In this document: piece after piece, positions 1 to 8,761 of the stretch | Layout: the number at the start of each line of letters is the position of its first letter | Numbering within the stretch: the stretch's first letter is position 1 | DNA from: an uncultured Francisella sp. | GTDB lineage: Bacteria; Pseudomonadota; Gammaproteobacteria; Burkholderiales; Neisseriaceae | Length of the DNA stretch: 64,000 nucleotides | Direction of reading: 5' to 3' | NCBI GenBank assembly: GCA_943914555.1 | Contig: CALUCM010000005.1 | Coordinates: 3,988-67,987 of the forward strand | The notes under the pieces: model-generated | The model's input: the letters and a program-made list of their open reading frames with translations, nothing else | Told to the model about the DNA's origin: nothing | Databases searched by the model: none | Translations under genes and position numbers: made by a program

Positions 1-645
1 GGTATTGATAAAAGTAATATTCGATTTGTGGCCCATGTTTATCTACCACCTAGCATTGAACATTATATTCAAGAATCTGGACGGGCTGGGCGAGATACTT
101 TGCCAGCAATCAGCTGGGTTTGCTATGGTCTAAATGATTTTTTATTGCGCAACGAATATATTAAAAATAGTAACCTATCATCGACACATAAAAAAATAAA
201 AATAAAAAAATTAAAGCAAAGCCTGGCTTTTTGTGATGGGTTAGTAGAAAGAGATAATTTTTTACGCTATTACTTTGGTGAATCAACAAGCATAGAAGGA
301 AAAACTCCTTTCAATACACAGCGCTTACAAGCTATCGCTCATCCAATGGCTACAGTATTAACGGCCATGTTCTATACCCAACAAAATGCCTCACTTAGCG
401 AGGTGATCCAAATACTGCGAGGAAGCAATCGCTTTCTTTATCATCATTATGCTTTAGAACAATATTCTATCTATGGCCGCTATACTTATTCCTCAGTATC
501 TTTTTGGAGAAATACCATCCGCTTAATGATTGCGGCAGATTTAGTAGAGGTAAGCAATCGTGGTCAAATACTGCGATTTACCAGTCATTCACTTACTTTT
601 CTTAAAAAATTGCATCAACCTTTACTAAGAAACAACATCGATTGA
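1..645 (+). CDS. recQ: RecQ-family ATP-dependent DNA helicase, C-terminal part (5' end outside window)
   Basis: The frame is open from base 1, so the gene begins before the window and only about 214 C-terminal residues are seen. They begin with helicase motif V (GIDKSNIRFV), followed by motif VI (YIQESGRAGRD), both typical of RecQ 3'-5' helicases in recombination and repair. A winged-helix (RQC) segment follows, with ILRGSNR and a YGRYTY stretch. The zinc-binding subdomain that normally lies between them, with four cysteines ending CGxCDxC, has lost its cysteines: after YYFGE comes STSIEGKTPF. There is no HRDC domain. The gene converges on the patatin-like gene with a 19-base gap. The family call is firm; zinc loss is read directly from the translation. 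Confidence 0.9.
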   Translation, partial: GIDKSNIRFVAHVYLPPSIEHYIQESGRAGRDTLPAISWVCYGLNDFLLRNEYIKNSNLSSTHKKIKIKKLKQSLAFCDGLVERDNFLRYYFGESTSIEGKTPFNTQRLQAIAHPMATVLTAMFYTQQNASLSEVIQILRGSNRFLYHHYALEQYSIYGRYTYSSVSFWRNTIRLMIAADLVEVSNRGQILRFTSHSLTFLKKLHQPLLRNNID

Positions 646-664
646 CACAATAGCTGTGTTACAT

Positions 665-1630
665 CTAATATCGATACTGCGCTTGTCTAATAGCAGCTTT
701 AATCTGAGACAATTTTCGCTTAGTGGCCTCTTCTCCAGCATGAATGGCAGAAGACATACTGAAAAAGTTAAAAAAGGAAGCTCCTTCTAAATCAGGACGG
801 ATTACCACATCTGCTTGCTTGGACTCCTCTTGCACTAGTTTGTTAATGAGAATATTGACACTTTGATCAATTGTGGAAAACCATGAATTTGGTTGATAAA
901 AAGAGCCCGGCGGTTGGACTGATGAAGAAATATCAACAGCAATTACTATTTTTGCCCCTAATTTTCTTGCCTGCTTTACTGGGATAGGTTCACTTAGTTC
1001 ACCATCCACATACATATGACCTCTAATGATGGTTGGCTGAAAAATAGCGGGGATACTCGAAGAAGCCTGCACAGCTTGACCAGCATCCCCCTTGGTAAAT
1101 AAAGTTGCCTTACCTGAACCAAACTCAGTAGCGACCGCACCAAATTTAATAGGTAGCTGTTCAATCGGCAAATAGTGAATGTTTTTATTGACAAGTTCTC
1201 TGATTTTTTTTCCACGAATAAAACCATTAAATGAGAAACCAAAATCCATCAAGCTAAAACCCACATCTTTTAAAATACGTTGTAGACCGTAGGCACTAAA
1301 GCCATAGGCATATAAAACGCCCACGACAGAGCCTGCGCTTGTACCAGTTACCACATCAATCGGGATATGGTTTTCTTGCAACACTTTAATCACTCCAATA
1401 TGCGCAAAACCTTTAGCCCCACCCCCGCCCAAGGCTAAGCCAATCTTGACTTGTGGATTTTTACTGACTGTCCTGTTGGATAATTGCTCACTCACATTAA
1501 GATGAGCCCGTGAAATTGCTGCTTTTTGTTTCGAATCGAAATGGTAAATAAATAACAGTAATAAAATGAATAAAGTAAGAATTGGTGCAATCAACCGTAT
1601 AATGATTGTGATCGTTTTGCCTAAATTCAT
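665..1630 (-). CDS. patatin-like phospholipase family protein (RssA-type)
   Basis: This 321-residue protein has an N-terminal hydrophobic segment (about residues 8-29) that should act as a membrane anchor or uncleaved signal. The patatin domain follows. The oxyanion-hole glycines (LALGGGGAKG, 66-74), the nucleophile elbow GTSAG with Ser98, and the Asp209-Gly of the catalytic dyad (VDGE) are all present, so it is probably an active serine acyl-hydrolase acting on lipids at the inner membrane. The substrate cannot be read from the sequence. It lies 8 bases downstream of the BioC-like gene on the same strand, so the two are probably co-transcribed. Confidence 0.88.
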   Translation of the reverse strand: MNLGKTITIIIRLIAPILTLFILLLLFIYHFDSKQKAAISRAHLNVSEQLSNRTVSKNPQVKIGLALGGGGAKGFAHIGVIKVLQENHIPIDVVTGTSAGSVVGVLYAYGFSAYGLQRILKDVGFSLMDFGFSFNGFIRGKKIRELVNKNIHYLPIEQLPIKFGAVATEFGSGKATLFTKGDAGQAVQASSSIPAIFQPTIIRGHMYVDGELSEPIPVKQARKLGAKIVIAVDISSSVQPPGSFYQPNSWFSTIDQSVNILINKLVQEESKQADVVIRPDLEGASFFNFFSMSSAIHAGEEATKRKLSQIKAAIRQAQYRY

Positions 1631-1638
1631 TGTTATCC

Positions 1639-2433
1639 TTAAACAGATCTTTGTTGACGCGGATAAAATTTAATTTCTTTTGATGCCTTAGTCGGATTAG
1701 AAAAACGCCTATCGCATAAAGCACATGCAAATACAAACTCATAGTTAATAGACAAAGTCCGATCCATACCCAATAGCCGCTCCACCATAGAAATAAAAGT
1801 CAACTGATCAATGCTAAGCCATGTTAAAAGTCTTGGCAAGATCTTTAGCTGCTGTAAGTCATTTAGTAAAGTACTTGATCGCCGATAAATAAGTTGTAAA
1901 CTCTCAGTACTTATCACCGGCTCGACAAAACCAAACTGCAACATTCTGTCACCTACCCGATGGAGATCTAGCTGATAAGTAGGGATATCTTTCTCATTTA
2001 ATGTTCGAGAAAAATAAGCATAAAGCGAACGAAAACTTTCCAAGCCAATGAAACTAAAACACAAAGTTCCTTGTTCATTAAGTCGTTCATGGGCTAATTT
2101 TAATAATTCATCAAGACTTATATTAGCGCTAGATAAACCAAGATTACTGATTAACCAGTCATAATTTCTTTGCTGATGATTGTTTTGATCATGTCTATTT
2201 TTTTTGTTTAATAAATTAATAAGTCGCCTCGCCCACGAGAATTGTCCAAAAGTAGACTGTGTCTGTAAAGACAAAGGTAGTATCAATGCCTTAGGATAAA
2301 GTGGCTTTAATAAAGCAACCAACTCTGCTGATTGATCATTCAAGCAAGCGATTACCTGTGGTTTCTCGTGAATAAAAGTCAAGCGTTCTATCATCAACGA
2401 AGCAACCAACTGTGATATGTTTTTATTTTTCAT
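1639..2433 (-). CDS. BioC-like methyltransferase-fold protein with degenerate SAM motif
   Basis: The 264-residue protein resembles malonyl-ACP O-methyltransferase BioC in its middle and C-terminal parts. It has YDWLISNLGL where BioC has the motif II/III region, then LNEQGTLCFSFIG, and then LDLHRVGDRMLQFGFVEPV, which is typical of BioC. The N-terminal region that should carry the glycine-rich SAM motif (LGCGTG-like) reads VIACLNDQSAEL instead, so cofactor binding may be lost or altered. It is divergent from comF with a 77-base gap, as BioC-like genes often are in betaproteobacteria. Its function may be an early biotin step or something derived from it. The family call is moderate and the activity uncertain. 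Confidence 0.6.
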   Translation of the reverse strand: MKNKNISQLVASLMIERLTFIHEKPQVIACLNDQSAELVALLKPLYPKALILPLSLQTQSTFGQFSWARRLINLLNKKNRHDQNNHQQRNYDWLISNLGLSSANISLDELLKLAHERLNEQGTLCFSFIGLESFRSLYAYFSRTLNEKDIPTYQLDLHRVGDRMLQFGFVEPVISTESLQLIYRRSSTLLNDLQQLKILPRLLTWLSIDQLTFISMVERLLGMDRTLSINYEFVFACALCDRRFSNPTKASKEIKFYPRQQRSV

Positions 2434-2510
2434 CTGAAGCTAAGCAAGGCCAAAGTAACTGATACAACATTTTCTCATATTACCATGAGACACATGCTAC
2501 AATATACTCC

Positions 2511-3179
2511 ATGTATCAATGCCCATTATGCCATCGTCTGGATTGCAAAGCTCCTCTTTGTCCTTTGTGTCTACGATTTATGCGTCAATTGATGAAAACA
2601 GACGCTTATTGCTTACGCTGCGGCAACAAAAAAGTATCCAGTCATAACACTGTTTGCAGTGCATGTGCCATGATAGAACCTCCCATCAACTATTTTTGGA
2701 CTAGCTTTGACTATTGTGCCCCCTTGTCCAAATTAATCCAGACCTGGAAATTTCACCATCGCATCACTTATTCAAGGGCATTGAGCTATCTAATGCTGAT
2801 GAACCCTCCACCTTGGCTCAAAAAGCATAAAATAGAAATTGCCATCGCTATGCCGCTGACAGTTAAAAGTTACCGACAAAGACTTTTTAATCAAAGCCAA
2901 GAGCTAGCAAAAAAAATTAGCCAGCACTATCACATCCCGCTTTATCCTTCTCATCTGCTTGTGAAAAATAATCAAGAAGCACAACACAAACTTTCACAAA
3001 AAGAACGCTTTACTAATATAAAACACGCGTTCCATATTGTAAGAGCACCCAGCTGTAAAAATATATTATTAATTGATGATGTCGCTACGACAATGGCTAC
3101 TTTAAATGAATTGGCTCATACCCTGAAAAAGAAATTCGATTATCAATTATTTGCTTGGACCTTAGCAAAAAAATCATGA
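2511..3179 (+). CDS. comF: ComF family protein (phosphoribosyltransferase-like, DNA uptake/competence)
   Basis: The 222 residues begin with a cysteine-rich zinc-ribbon region (Cys4, 7, 12, 17 and 20, then CLRCG and CSAC up to residue 52). They end with a phosphoribosyltransferase fold carrying the PRPP-loop motif NILLIDDVATTMATL near residues 183-197. ComF proteins support uptake of transforming DNA at the cytoplasmic side. The type IV pilus genes elsewhere in this window make natural competence plausible, though that is inference. Its TGA stop overlaps the ATG of trmL (ATGA), indicating translational coupling. Confidence 0.9.
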   Translation: MYQCPLCHRLDCKAPLCPLCLRFMRQLMKTDAYCLRCGNKKVSSHNTVCSACAMIEPPINYFWTSFDYCAPLSKLIQTWKFHHRITYSRALSYLMLMNPPPWLKKHKIEIAIAMPLTVKSYRQRLFNQSQELAKKISQHYHIPLYPSHLLVKNNQEAQHKLSQKERFTNIKHAFHIVRAPSCKNILLIDDVATTMATLNELAHTLKKKFDYQLFAWTLAKKS

Positions 3180-3649
3180 ACCATATTGTCTTATATGAAC
3201 CAGAAATACCACAAAACACCGGTAACATCATTCGTTTATGCGCCAACACCGGCTTTACACTCCATCTTATTGAACCGCTTGGTTTTACTTTTAATTCCAG
3301 TAAAATGCGCCGCGCAGGATTAGATTATCAGCATTACACAGACATCATAATTCACAAAACTTGGCATAATTGTCTTAATTACTTTGCAAATAATCAGACA
3401 AAATTCTACGCGCTATCAACTAAAGGTCACACCCGCTATAACAGCCCACAATTTTATGATGGAGATGTCTTTGTTTTTGGTCCAGAAACACGTGGACTAC
3501 CACATGAGCTCTTACAAAGTTTTTTTACAGAAGAAACAATCTTGCGTTTACCTATGCAAGCAGGAACACGCAGCCTTAACTTAGCTAATACTGTTGCTGT
3601 CATGGCTTTTGAAGTATGGCGCCAACAAAATTTTAGAGGCGGGATTTAA
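3176..3649 (+). CDS. trmL: tRNA (cytidine(34)-2'-O)-methyltransferase TrmL
   Basis: The 157-residue SPOUT-class enzyme methylates the ribose of the wobble base in tRNA-Leu. The start MNHIVLYEPEIPQNTGN is chosen because it matches the family N-terminus and overlaps the comF stop by four bases; an upstream in-frame start would only add seven residues. The trefoil-knot SAM site is intact: VFGPETRGLP, then LRLPMQAGTRSLNLANTVAV. The length equals that of the E. coli protein. It ends 8 bases from the convergent fabF stop. Confidence 0.95.
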   Translation: MNHIVLYEPEIPQNTGNIIRLCANTGFTLHLIEPLGFTFNSSKMRRAGLDYQHYTDIIIHKTWHNCLNYFANNQTKFYALSTKGHTRYNSPQFYDGDVFVFGPETRGLPHELLQSFFTEETILRLPMQAGTRSLNLANTVAVMAFEVWRQQNFRGGI

Positions 3650-3657
3650 TGCATTAC

Positions 3658-4911
3658 TTACCCTGATAATAACCCAAACACCAAAGTGGCGTTGGTTCCA
3701 CCAAAACCAAAAGAATTATTTAGAGCTATTTGATACTGACCTTTTTTCGCTTGATTGGCACAAAAATCCAGATCACAGCCATTATCGATGTCTGGGTGAA
3801 ACAAATTAATAGTGGGAGGCGCTATTTGATCTTTTAAAGTTAAAATCGTATAAATCGATTCAATACCACCAGCCCCTCCAAGCAAATGACCTGTCATCGA
3901 TTTGGTCGAGCTAATTTTAAGTTGATAGGCGTGTTCTTTAAAAAGTTCTTTGATTGCAATCACTTCAGCAACATCACCTAATTGCGTTGAAGTAGCATGG
4001 GCATTAATATAATCAACGTCCATTGGTTTAATTCCAGCATCCTGTAAAGCGTTTCTCATACCTAACGCTGCGCCAGAACCATCCGGCAATGGCGCAGTAA
4101 TATGATAAGCATCTGCACTTGCTCCATAGCCTAATAGCTCTGCATAAATATGTGCATTTCTTGCTTTGGCATGCTCGTATTCTTCCAACACCAACACACC
4201 GGCCCCTTCTCCAATGACAAATCCATTACGATCAACATCCCACGGACGAGAAGCACCTTCTGGATCATCATTTCTCAATGATAAAGCACGTGTTGCAGCA
4301 AATCCCATTAAACCAAGAGGAGAAATCGGACATTCAGAGCCCCCTGTTACCGCCACATCAATTCTACCCGATTGGATCATTAAAAAAGAATCTCCAATGC
4401 TGTGAGTACCAGTAGTACATGCTGAAGAAATACTGTAGTTGACCCCTTGGTAACCTTTCATAATGGCAATATAACCGGCAATTAAATTACTGATTGTACC
4501 AGGAATAAAAAAAGGAGAAACTCGCTTAATTTCTTTTCTTTCAAGACCAAGTAATACATTTTGAATATTACTAATCCCACCAATACCGGAACCGATGATA
4601 ACGCCCACTCTGGTTTTATCTAAATGAGGGGCATCATCCAGTTTGGCATCAGCAATCGCTTGCAAGGCAGCAGCCAAGCCATAGTGCATGAACAAATCCA
4701 TACGCCGCGCTTCTTTGATAGAAATATATTCTTCAATATCAAATTCTTTGACTTCACCGCCAATCCGACAATCAAGATCGGATGTATCAAATCGAGTAAT
4801 GGTGTGGATTCCACTTTTACCTTCAATGATATTTTTCCAAGCCTGCGCAACAGTATTCCCCACTGGTGAAACCTGCCCCATACCAGTGACGACAACCCTT
4901 CTTTTCTTCAT
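3658..4911 (-). CDS. fabF: 3-oxoacyl-[acyl-carrier-protein] synthase II
   Basis: FabF condenses malonyl-ACP with acyl-ACP in fatty-acid elongation. The Cys-His-His triad is visible: Cys165 in SSACTTGTHS, His305 in NAHATSTQLGD and His342 in KSMTGHLLGGAGG. The glycine-rich C-terminus NSFGFGGTNAT is also present. The ATG at 4911 (MKKRRVVVTG) is preferred over the GTG two codons upstream. The resulting 417 residues are a normal length. It lies 39 bases downstream of acpP on the same strand, the usual acpP-fabF arrangement. Confidence 0.97.
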   Translation of the reverse strand: MKKRRVVVTGMGQVSPVGNTVAQAWKNIIEGKSGIHTITRFDTSDLDCRIGGEVKEFDIEEYISIKEARRMDLFMHYGLAAALQAIADAKLDDAPHLDKTRVGVIIGSGIGGISNIQNVLLGLERKEIKRVSPFFIPGTISNLIAGYIAIMKGYQGVNYSISSACTTGTHSIGDSFLMIQSGRIDVAVTGGSECPISPLGLMGFAATRALSLRNDDPEGASRPWDVDRNGFVIGEGAGVLVLEEYEHAKARNAHIYAELLGYGASADAYHITAPLPDGSGAALGMRNALQDAGIKPMDVDYINAHATSTQLGDVAEVIAIKELFKEHAYQLKISSTKSMTGHLLGGAGGIESIYTILTLKDQIAPPTINLFHPDIDNGCDLDFCANQAKKGQYQIALNNSFGFGGTNATLVFGLLSG

Positions 4912-4950
4912 ACGCACTAACTTAAATCTGCAAATAAATAGGATTTAGGG

Positions 4951-5190
4951 TTATTGATGTGCAACAATGTAGTCAATCGCCTGTTTTACAGTAGAAATTT
5001 TTTCTGCTTCATCATCAGGAATTTCACATTCAAAAGCTTCTTCCAGGCTCATCACCAATTCAACAATATCAAGCGAATCCGCGCCTAAATCATCTTGGAA
5101 AGAAGATTCATCCTTGATCTTATCAATAGCCACATCTAATTGTTCGGAAACTATCTCTTTTACTTTTTCCTCAATCTGGGCTCGTTGCAT
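4951..5190 (-). CDS. acpP: acyl carrier protein
   Basis: The 79-residue acidic protein has the phosphopantetheine attachment site Ser39 in the motif [10 protein letters not shown]. It carries growing acyl chains in fatty-acid synthesis. A recognisable ribosome binding site (AAAGGAG) precedes the ATG. It probably leads the acpP-fabF operon. The 205-base space to gpsA must hold two divergent promoters; I could not pick out a convincing -35/-10 pair there. Confidence 0.97.
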   Translation of the reverse strand: MQRAQIEEKVKEIVSEQLDVAIDKIKDESSFQDDLGADSLDIVELVMSLEEAFECEIPDDEAEKISTVKQAIDYIVAHQ

Positions 5191-5395
5191 GATTATTCTC
5201 CTTTATTAGTCGAAATTAACTTGCAATCTAGGCCTATCACAGAGAAACTATAACAGCCTTCTTGCACTACTTTCGCTATTATAGTCTATTCTTTTCTCTG
5301 CTCACAATAAACCAAAAGACAATCGCTAACCCCTTTCCTTTAATTTTTATCCCTCATCGTGTAATAATAGTAGCTTTTTTAAGAACTCGTTTACT

Positions 5396-6385
5396 ATGAA
5401 AATTGCTGTTATCGGAAGCGGTGCATGGGGAACTGCATTGGCTCTACATTTTTGCAAGGAGCATGACACGGTATTGCTGACCAGAAATCAAGCATCCGCT
5501 AGAAAGCTTTTATATGATAGAGAAAATAAACAATACCTCCCCCATCAAGCTTTTCCACCACAACTAAAAGTAACAAGTTTGACAGACAAACACAGTCTGG
5601 ATGAGGTCTCTATCGCCATCATTGCCACACCAACTGCAGCCATTCGCGAAACACTCAGTCAATTAAAAAAATTAGAAAATTTGCCCTATCTTTTAGCCTC
5701 TAAAGGATTCGAAAAAGAAAGCTGTTTGTTACCCCATCAAGTTGCCTGCGAAGTATATCCACACAATCGTCATGTCGGTCTATTTGCTGGACCAACCTTT
5801 GCTAATGAGCTAGCGACAGGCTTGCCTTCGGCACTATGTATTTCTACCGAAAATCTAGAATGGGGTAAGGCTGTGGCTAAAGCGTTATCCAACAATGTAC
5901 TGCGCATTTATGCTAATGATGATCCCATTGGCGTTGGAGTAGGTGGTGCTGTTAAAAATGTCATCGCTATTGCTTGCGGGTTCTCTGATGGAATCCACGC
6001 TGGTAGTAATGCAAGAGCGGCTTTGATTACCCGAGGTTTGTCCGAAATGACACGGTTAGCTCTCGCTCTAGGGGGTAAAGATAAAACTTTGCGTGGCTTA
6101 GGTGGTCTGGGCGATTTGATTCTAACGTGCACTGGTGATTCATCTCGTAATCGGCAAGTGGGATTCAAATTAGCTCAGGGCGAAAATTTATCTGCCATCC
6201 TCTGTGAGCTGGGTCATGTAGCAGAAGGTATTAATACCTTACAATGGGTACTTAAAATAGCAAAACAATATCAAGTAGATATGCCAATTAGTCAAACATT
6301 ACAAGCTGTTGTCAATGGGAAAATTAAAGCAAAAGATACAGTTGATCTACTGATGAGACGGCTGCCAAAAGTAGAAGAAAGCTAA
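5396..6385 (+). CDS. gpsA: NAD(P)-dependent glycerol-3-phosphate dehydrogenase
   Basis: GpsA reduces dihydroxyacetone phosphate to sn-glycerol 3-phosphate, the backbone for phospholipids. The Rossmann motif GSGAWGTAL (residues 8-16), the catalytic Lys187 in GVGGAVKNVIAI, and the SSRNRQVG substrate-binding segment near residue 250 are all present. The 329 residues are a normal length. It is divergent from acpP-fabF, so lipid-building genes face each other, and converges on the nitroreductase gene with an 8-base gap. Confidence 0.97.
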   Translation: MKIAVIGSGAWGTALALHFCKEHDTVLLTRNQASARKLLYDRENKQYLPHQAFPPQLKVTSLTDKHSLDEVSIAIIATPTAAIRETLSQLKKLENLPYLLASKGFEKESCLLPHQVACEVYPHNRHVGLFAGPTFANELATGLPSALCISTENLEWGKAVAKALSNNVLRIYANDDPIGVGVGGAVKNVIAIACGFSDGIHAGSNARAALITRGLSEMTRLALALGGKDKTLRGLGGLGDLILTCTGDSSRNRQVGFKLAQGENLSAILCELGHVAEGINTLQWVLKIAKQYQVDMPISQTLQAVVNGKIKAKDTVDLLMRRLPKVEES

Positions 6386-6393
6386 GCCTATAT

Positions 6394-7098
6394 TCACTTA
6401 TCAAAACCCAACCAACGTGTAAACTGATCCGGCCTTTCTCTCGGTGTTACTAAAGTATTAACAATATGATCTTCATCGGCGTAACCCAAGCATATGGCAG
6501 CTAATAATTTTTCTTCTGCACTGGCCCCCAAAAGTGGCAAAATAAATGAGTGGTATTTATTCCAAGCAGCTTGAGGACAGCTATCTAAGCCATATGCTTT
6601 GGCAAGTAACATAATATTATCCATCATCATCGCAATATCTATGACAGAACCAATACCTAGATCACGATGTATCGTAAAAAACAACCCAACTGGAGCACCA
6701 AAAAACACAAAGTTGCGACGCTGCTGAGCAATCATGGCAGCTTTATCTTCCCGCTTAATACCTAACAATCCATATAATTGCCAGCCAAGCTGTCGACGTC
6801 TTTCTTGATAGGGAGAAAACCATTTTTCAGGGTAATAATTTGCATCAAAAGAATATTTTGATTGCTCTGGATTGGCTATTTCTTCATCATAGCTAGCACA
6901 GGTACGCTTAACAATCTCATCCCTGACTTTACCTTGCACCACATAAACTTGCCAAGGCTGGGTATTGGTTGCAGATGGTGCATAGGAAGCAGTTGCTAAT
7001 ATTCTCTCAATTAAATCTTTGGCAACTGGATCAGAACGAAATGCCCGTACAGAATGACGAGATCTAATTATATTTTCTAATTCAGTGAATTGATTCAT
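6394..7098 (-). CDS. nitroreductase family protein
   Basis: The 234-residue protein starts with the FMN-binding signature RHSVRAFRSDPV and continues with ASYAPSATNTQPWQVYVVQG, typical of the nitroreductase/NfsB-like FMN superfamily. The C-terminal part CLGYADEDHIVN followed by a proline-rich tail also fits. The natural substrate cannot be assigned. It is the last gene of a long leftward cluster and sits 12 bases after queF. Confidence 0.88.
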   Translation of the reverse strand: MNQFTELENIIRSRHSVRAFRSDPVAKDLIERILATASYAPSATNTQPWQVYVVQGKVRDEIVKRTCASYDEEIANPEQSKYSFDANYYPEKWFSPYQERRRQLGWQLYGLLGIKREDKAAMIAQQRRNFVFFGAPVGLFFTIHRDLGIGSVIDIAMMMDNIMLLAKAYGLDSCPQAAWNKYHSFILPLLGASAEEKLLAAICLGYADEDHIVNTLVTPRERPDQFTRWLGFDK

Positions 7099-7110
7099 TC
7101 TTATAATCTC

Positions 7111-7587
7111 CTATCTCATACTAGATAAGTGAAAATCCTCAAAACGTTTTTTTGTGAGCTGCTGCCAACGATCTTCTTGTATCGCATAATTAACAAAAGG
7201 ACGAATGGCAATGCCGCCACGTGGCGTAAATAAACCCAAAACCTCAATATATTTTGGCTGTATCTTCTGCCATAAATCTAACATAATTTGGTTCACTCCA
7301 TCTTCATGAAAACCACGATGATTACGGTAACTAAATAGATAAAGCTTTAAAGATTTGCTTTCCACCATTTTAAGATCTGGTACATAATTAATTAAAACCG
7401 TTGCAAAATCAGGCTGCCCAGTGATTGGACATAAAGTGGTAAACTCGCGGCAATCAAAATTAACCCAATAATCATGATGTACATGAGGATTATCAAACAC
7501 TTCCAATAAATCAGGGTCATAATGCTCAGGATAACGCGTGTGCTTGCTTCCTAATAAAGTTAAGTTTGCTTGATTTGGCTGTGTCAT
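7111..7587 (-). CDS. queF: NADPH-dependent 7-cyano-7-deazaguanine reductase (unimodular type)
   Basis: QueF reduces preQ0 to preQ1 in queuosine tRNA-modification biosynthesis. The catalytic Cys53 (TLCPITGQPD), the acid Asp60, and the QueF motif ESKSLKLYLFSYRNHRGFHE (76-95) are intact. The 158 residues match the short, YkvM-like class rather than the 280-residue bimodular class. No other queuosine genes are in the window. It lies in the leftward cluster between tatD and the nitroreductase. Confidence 0.95.
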   Translation of the reverse strand: MTQPNQANLTLLGSKHTRYPEHYDPDLLEVFDNPHVHHDYWVNFDCREFTTLCPITGQPDFATVLINYVPDLKMVESKSLKLYLFSYRNHRGFHEDGVNQIMLDLWQKIQPKYIEVLGLFTPRGGIAIRPFVNYAIQEDRWQQLTKKRFEDFHLSSMR

Positions 7588-7638
7588 CCCTCTTGCTCCC
7601 CTTCAATATTTATTCCAATATGTCAATATAAAATCATA

Positions 7639-8415
7639 TTAACAAGACAGTCTTGCTTTATTAAATAAAGTAAAAAAATTATCCGCACTTATTTTTGCAA
7701 TATGTGCCAATGTTTGCTCCCTAAGCTCTGCGATAAAAGCAGCAGTGTGTGCTACCCAAGCAGGTTCGTTCACCTTGCCACGGCAGGGTACTGGTGCCAG
7801 ATAAGGAGCATCTGTTTCTACTAATAAACGATCATCAGGCACATAGCGCGCAACCTCCTGAATGTTCCTTGCATTTTTAAAAGTAACAATTCCAGAAAAA
7901 GAAATATAATACCCCATCTCCAGTGCTCTTTTAGCAAAAGCAAGATCTTCAGTAAAACAGTGGATTACCGCCCCTTGATGGTGGTATTCCTCCAGGGTAT
8001 CTAATACCGCTTGACCAGCGCTTCGCGTATGAATAATTAAAGGCAAACCTGTCTGATTAGAAGCCTGAATATGACGCATAAATCGATCATGCTGAGCTGT
8101 TATCTTAACTGGATCTTTCTGATGATAATAATCCAAACCGGTTTCACCAATACCCACTACCTTAGGATGCCTTGCAGCAAGAATCAATGCCTCTAAAGTA
8201 ATCTCTTCTGCATGCTCTTCAACCGGATGCTCTCCTACTGAAGCAAAAAACCTATTTTCTCGCTCTACAAGAGGTAAAAGCTCTTTAAAACTTTCACTAT
8301 TAACACTTACCACCAAAGCATGGGATACATCATATGTACTCATGTTTGCAAGAAGCTCAGATAAACGCGACTTTAACTGAGGGAAATAAATATGACAGTG
8401 AGAATCGACTAACAT
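7639..8415 (-). CDS. TatD family metal-dependent hydrolase
   Basis: The 258-residue TIM-barrel hydrolase (YcfH/TatD family) has the metal-binding HCH at residues 6-8 (DSHCHIYF), GIGETGLDYYH, the His of IIHTRSA, VIHCFTE, and the metal Asp in LLVETDAPYLAP. Members are 3'-5' DNA/RNA exonucleases or D-aminoacyl-tRNA deacylases. The order holB-pilZ-tatD is common in beta- and gammaproteobacteria. It starts one base past the pilZ stop codon, implying coupled translation. Confidence 0.92.
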   Translation of the reverse strand: MLVDSHCHIYFPQLKSRLSELLANMSTYDVSHALVVSVNSESFKELLPLVERENRFFASVGEHPVEEHAEEITLEALILAARHPKVVGIGETGLDYYHQKDPVKITAQHDRFMRHIQASNQTGLPLIIHTRSAGQAVLDTLEEYHHQGAVIHCFTEDLAFAKRALEMGYYISFSGIVTFKNARNIQEVARYVPDDRLLVETDAPYLAPVPCRGKVNEPAWVAHTAAFIAELREQTLAHIAKISADNFFTLFNKARLSC

Positions 8416-8416
8416 A

Positions 8417-8761
8417 TTACATAGTAAATGTTCTTTTGTCTGAATTTAACTCAGAACCTAATAATTTTTCCACATCTTGCTTGGCAAGCATACCAACTTC
8501 ATCAGTAGAAAAGGCTACACCGTATCCTTTTCTACCCAACCGAGATTGTTTCCAGATTATTTCTGTGCGCATTGGATATTTTTTATCCCATTCTCCCAAC
8601 TGAATGCGCAATACTAAAAATAACGCATCACCCATATTAAAGTCTTCGTTAGAAGAAAAGTAAATGCCACCCCCGTTGACAAAGCTCATGTAAGATTTAT
8701 AAAGCAACTCTAAAGAATTAACCTCTAATTGAATCATTTTTAAAGGCTGTTCTGTACTCAC
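8417..8761 (-). CDS. pilZ: PilZ-domain type IV pilus protein
   Basis: The 114-residue protein has the PilZ-type beta-barrel pattern FVNGGGIYFSS...GYGVAFST. It lacks the RxxxR motif needed for cyclic-di-GMP binding, as is usual for the PilZ that interacts with the PilB motor rather than with the nucleotide. The start codon overlaps the holB stop by four bases (ATGA). Its position holB-pilZ-tatD matches other Neisseriales and pseudomonads. It should act with the pilB, pilC and pilD genes found at 16-20 kb. Confidence 0.85.
   Translation of the reverse strand: MSTEQPLKMIQLEVNSLELLYKSYMSFVNGGGIYFSSNEDFNMGDALFLVLRIQLGEWDKKYPMRTEIIWKQSRLGRKGYGVAFSTDEVGMLAKQDVEKLLGSELNSDKRTFTM

Noticed and set aside
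3594..3809. Small plus-strand ORF across the trmL-fabF junction
   Set aside because: It is in a different frame from both genes and has no protein character; a shadow ORF.
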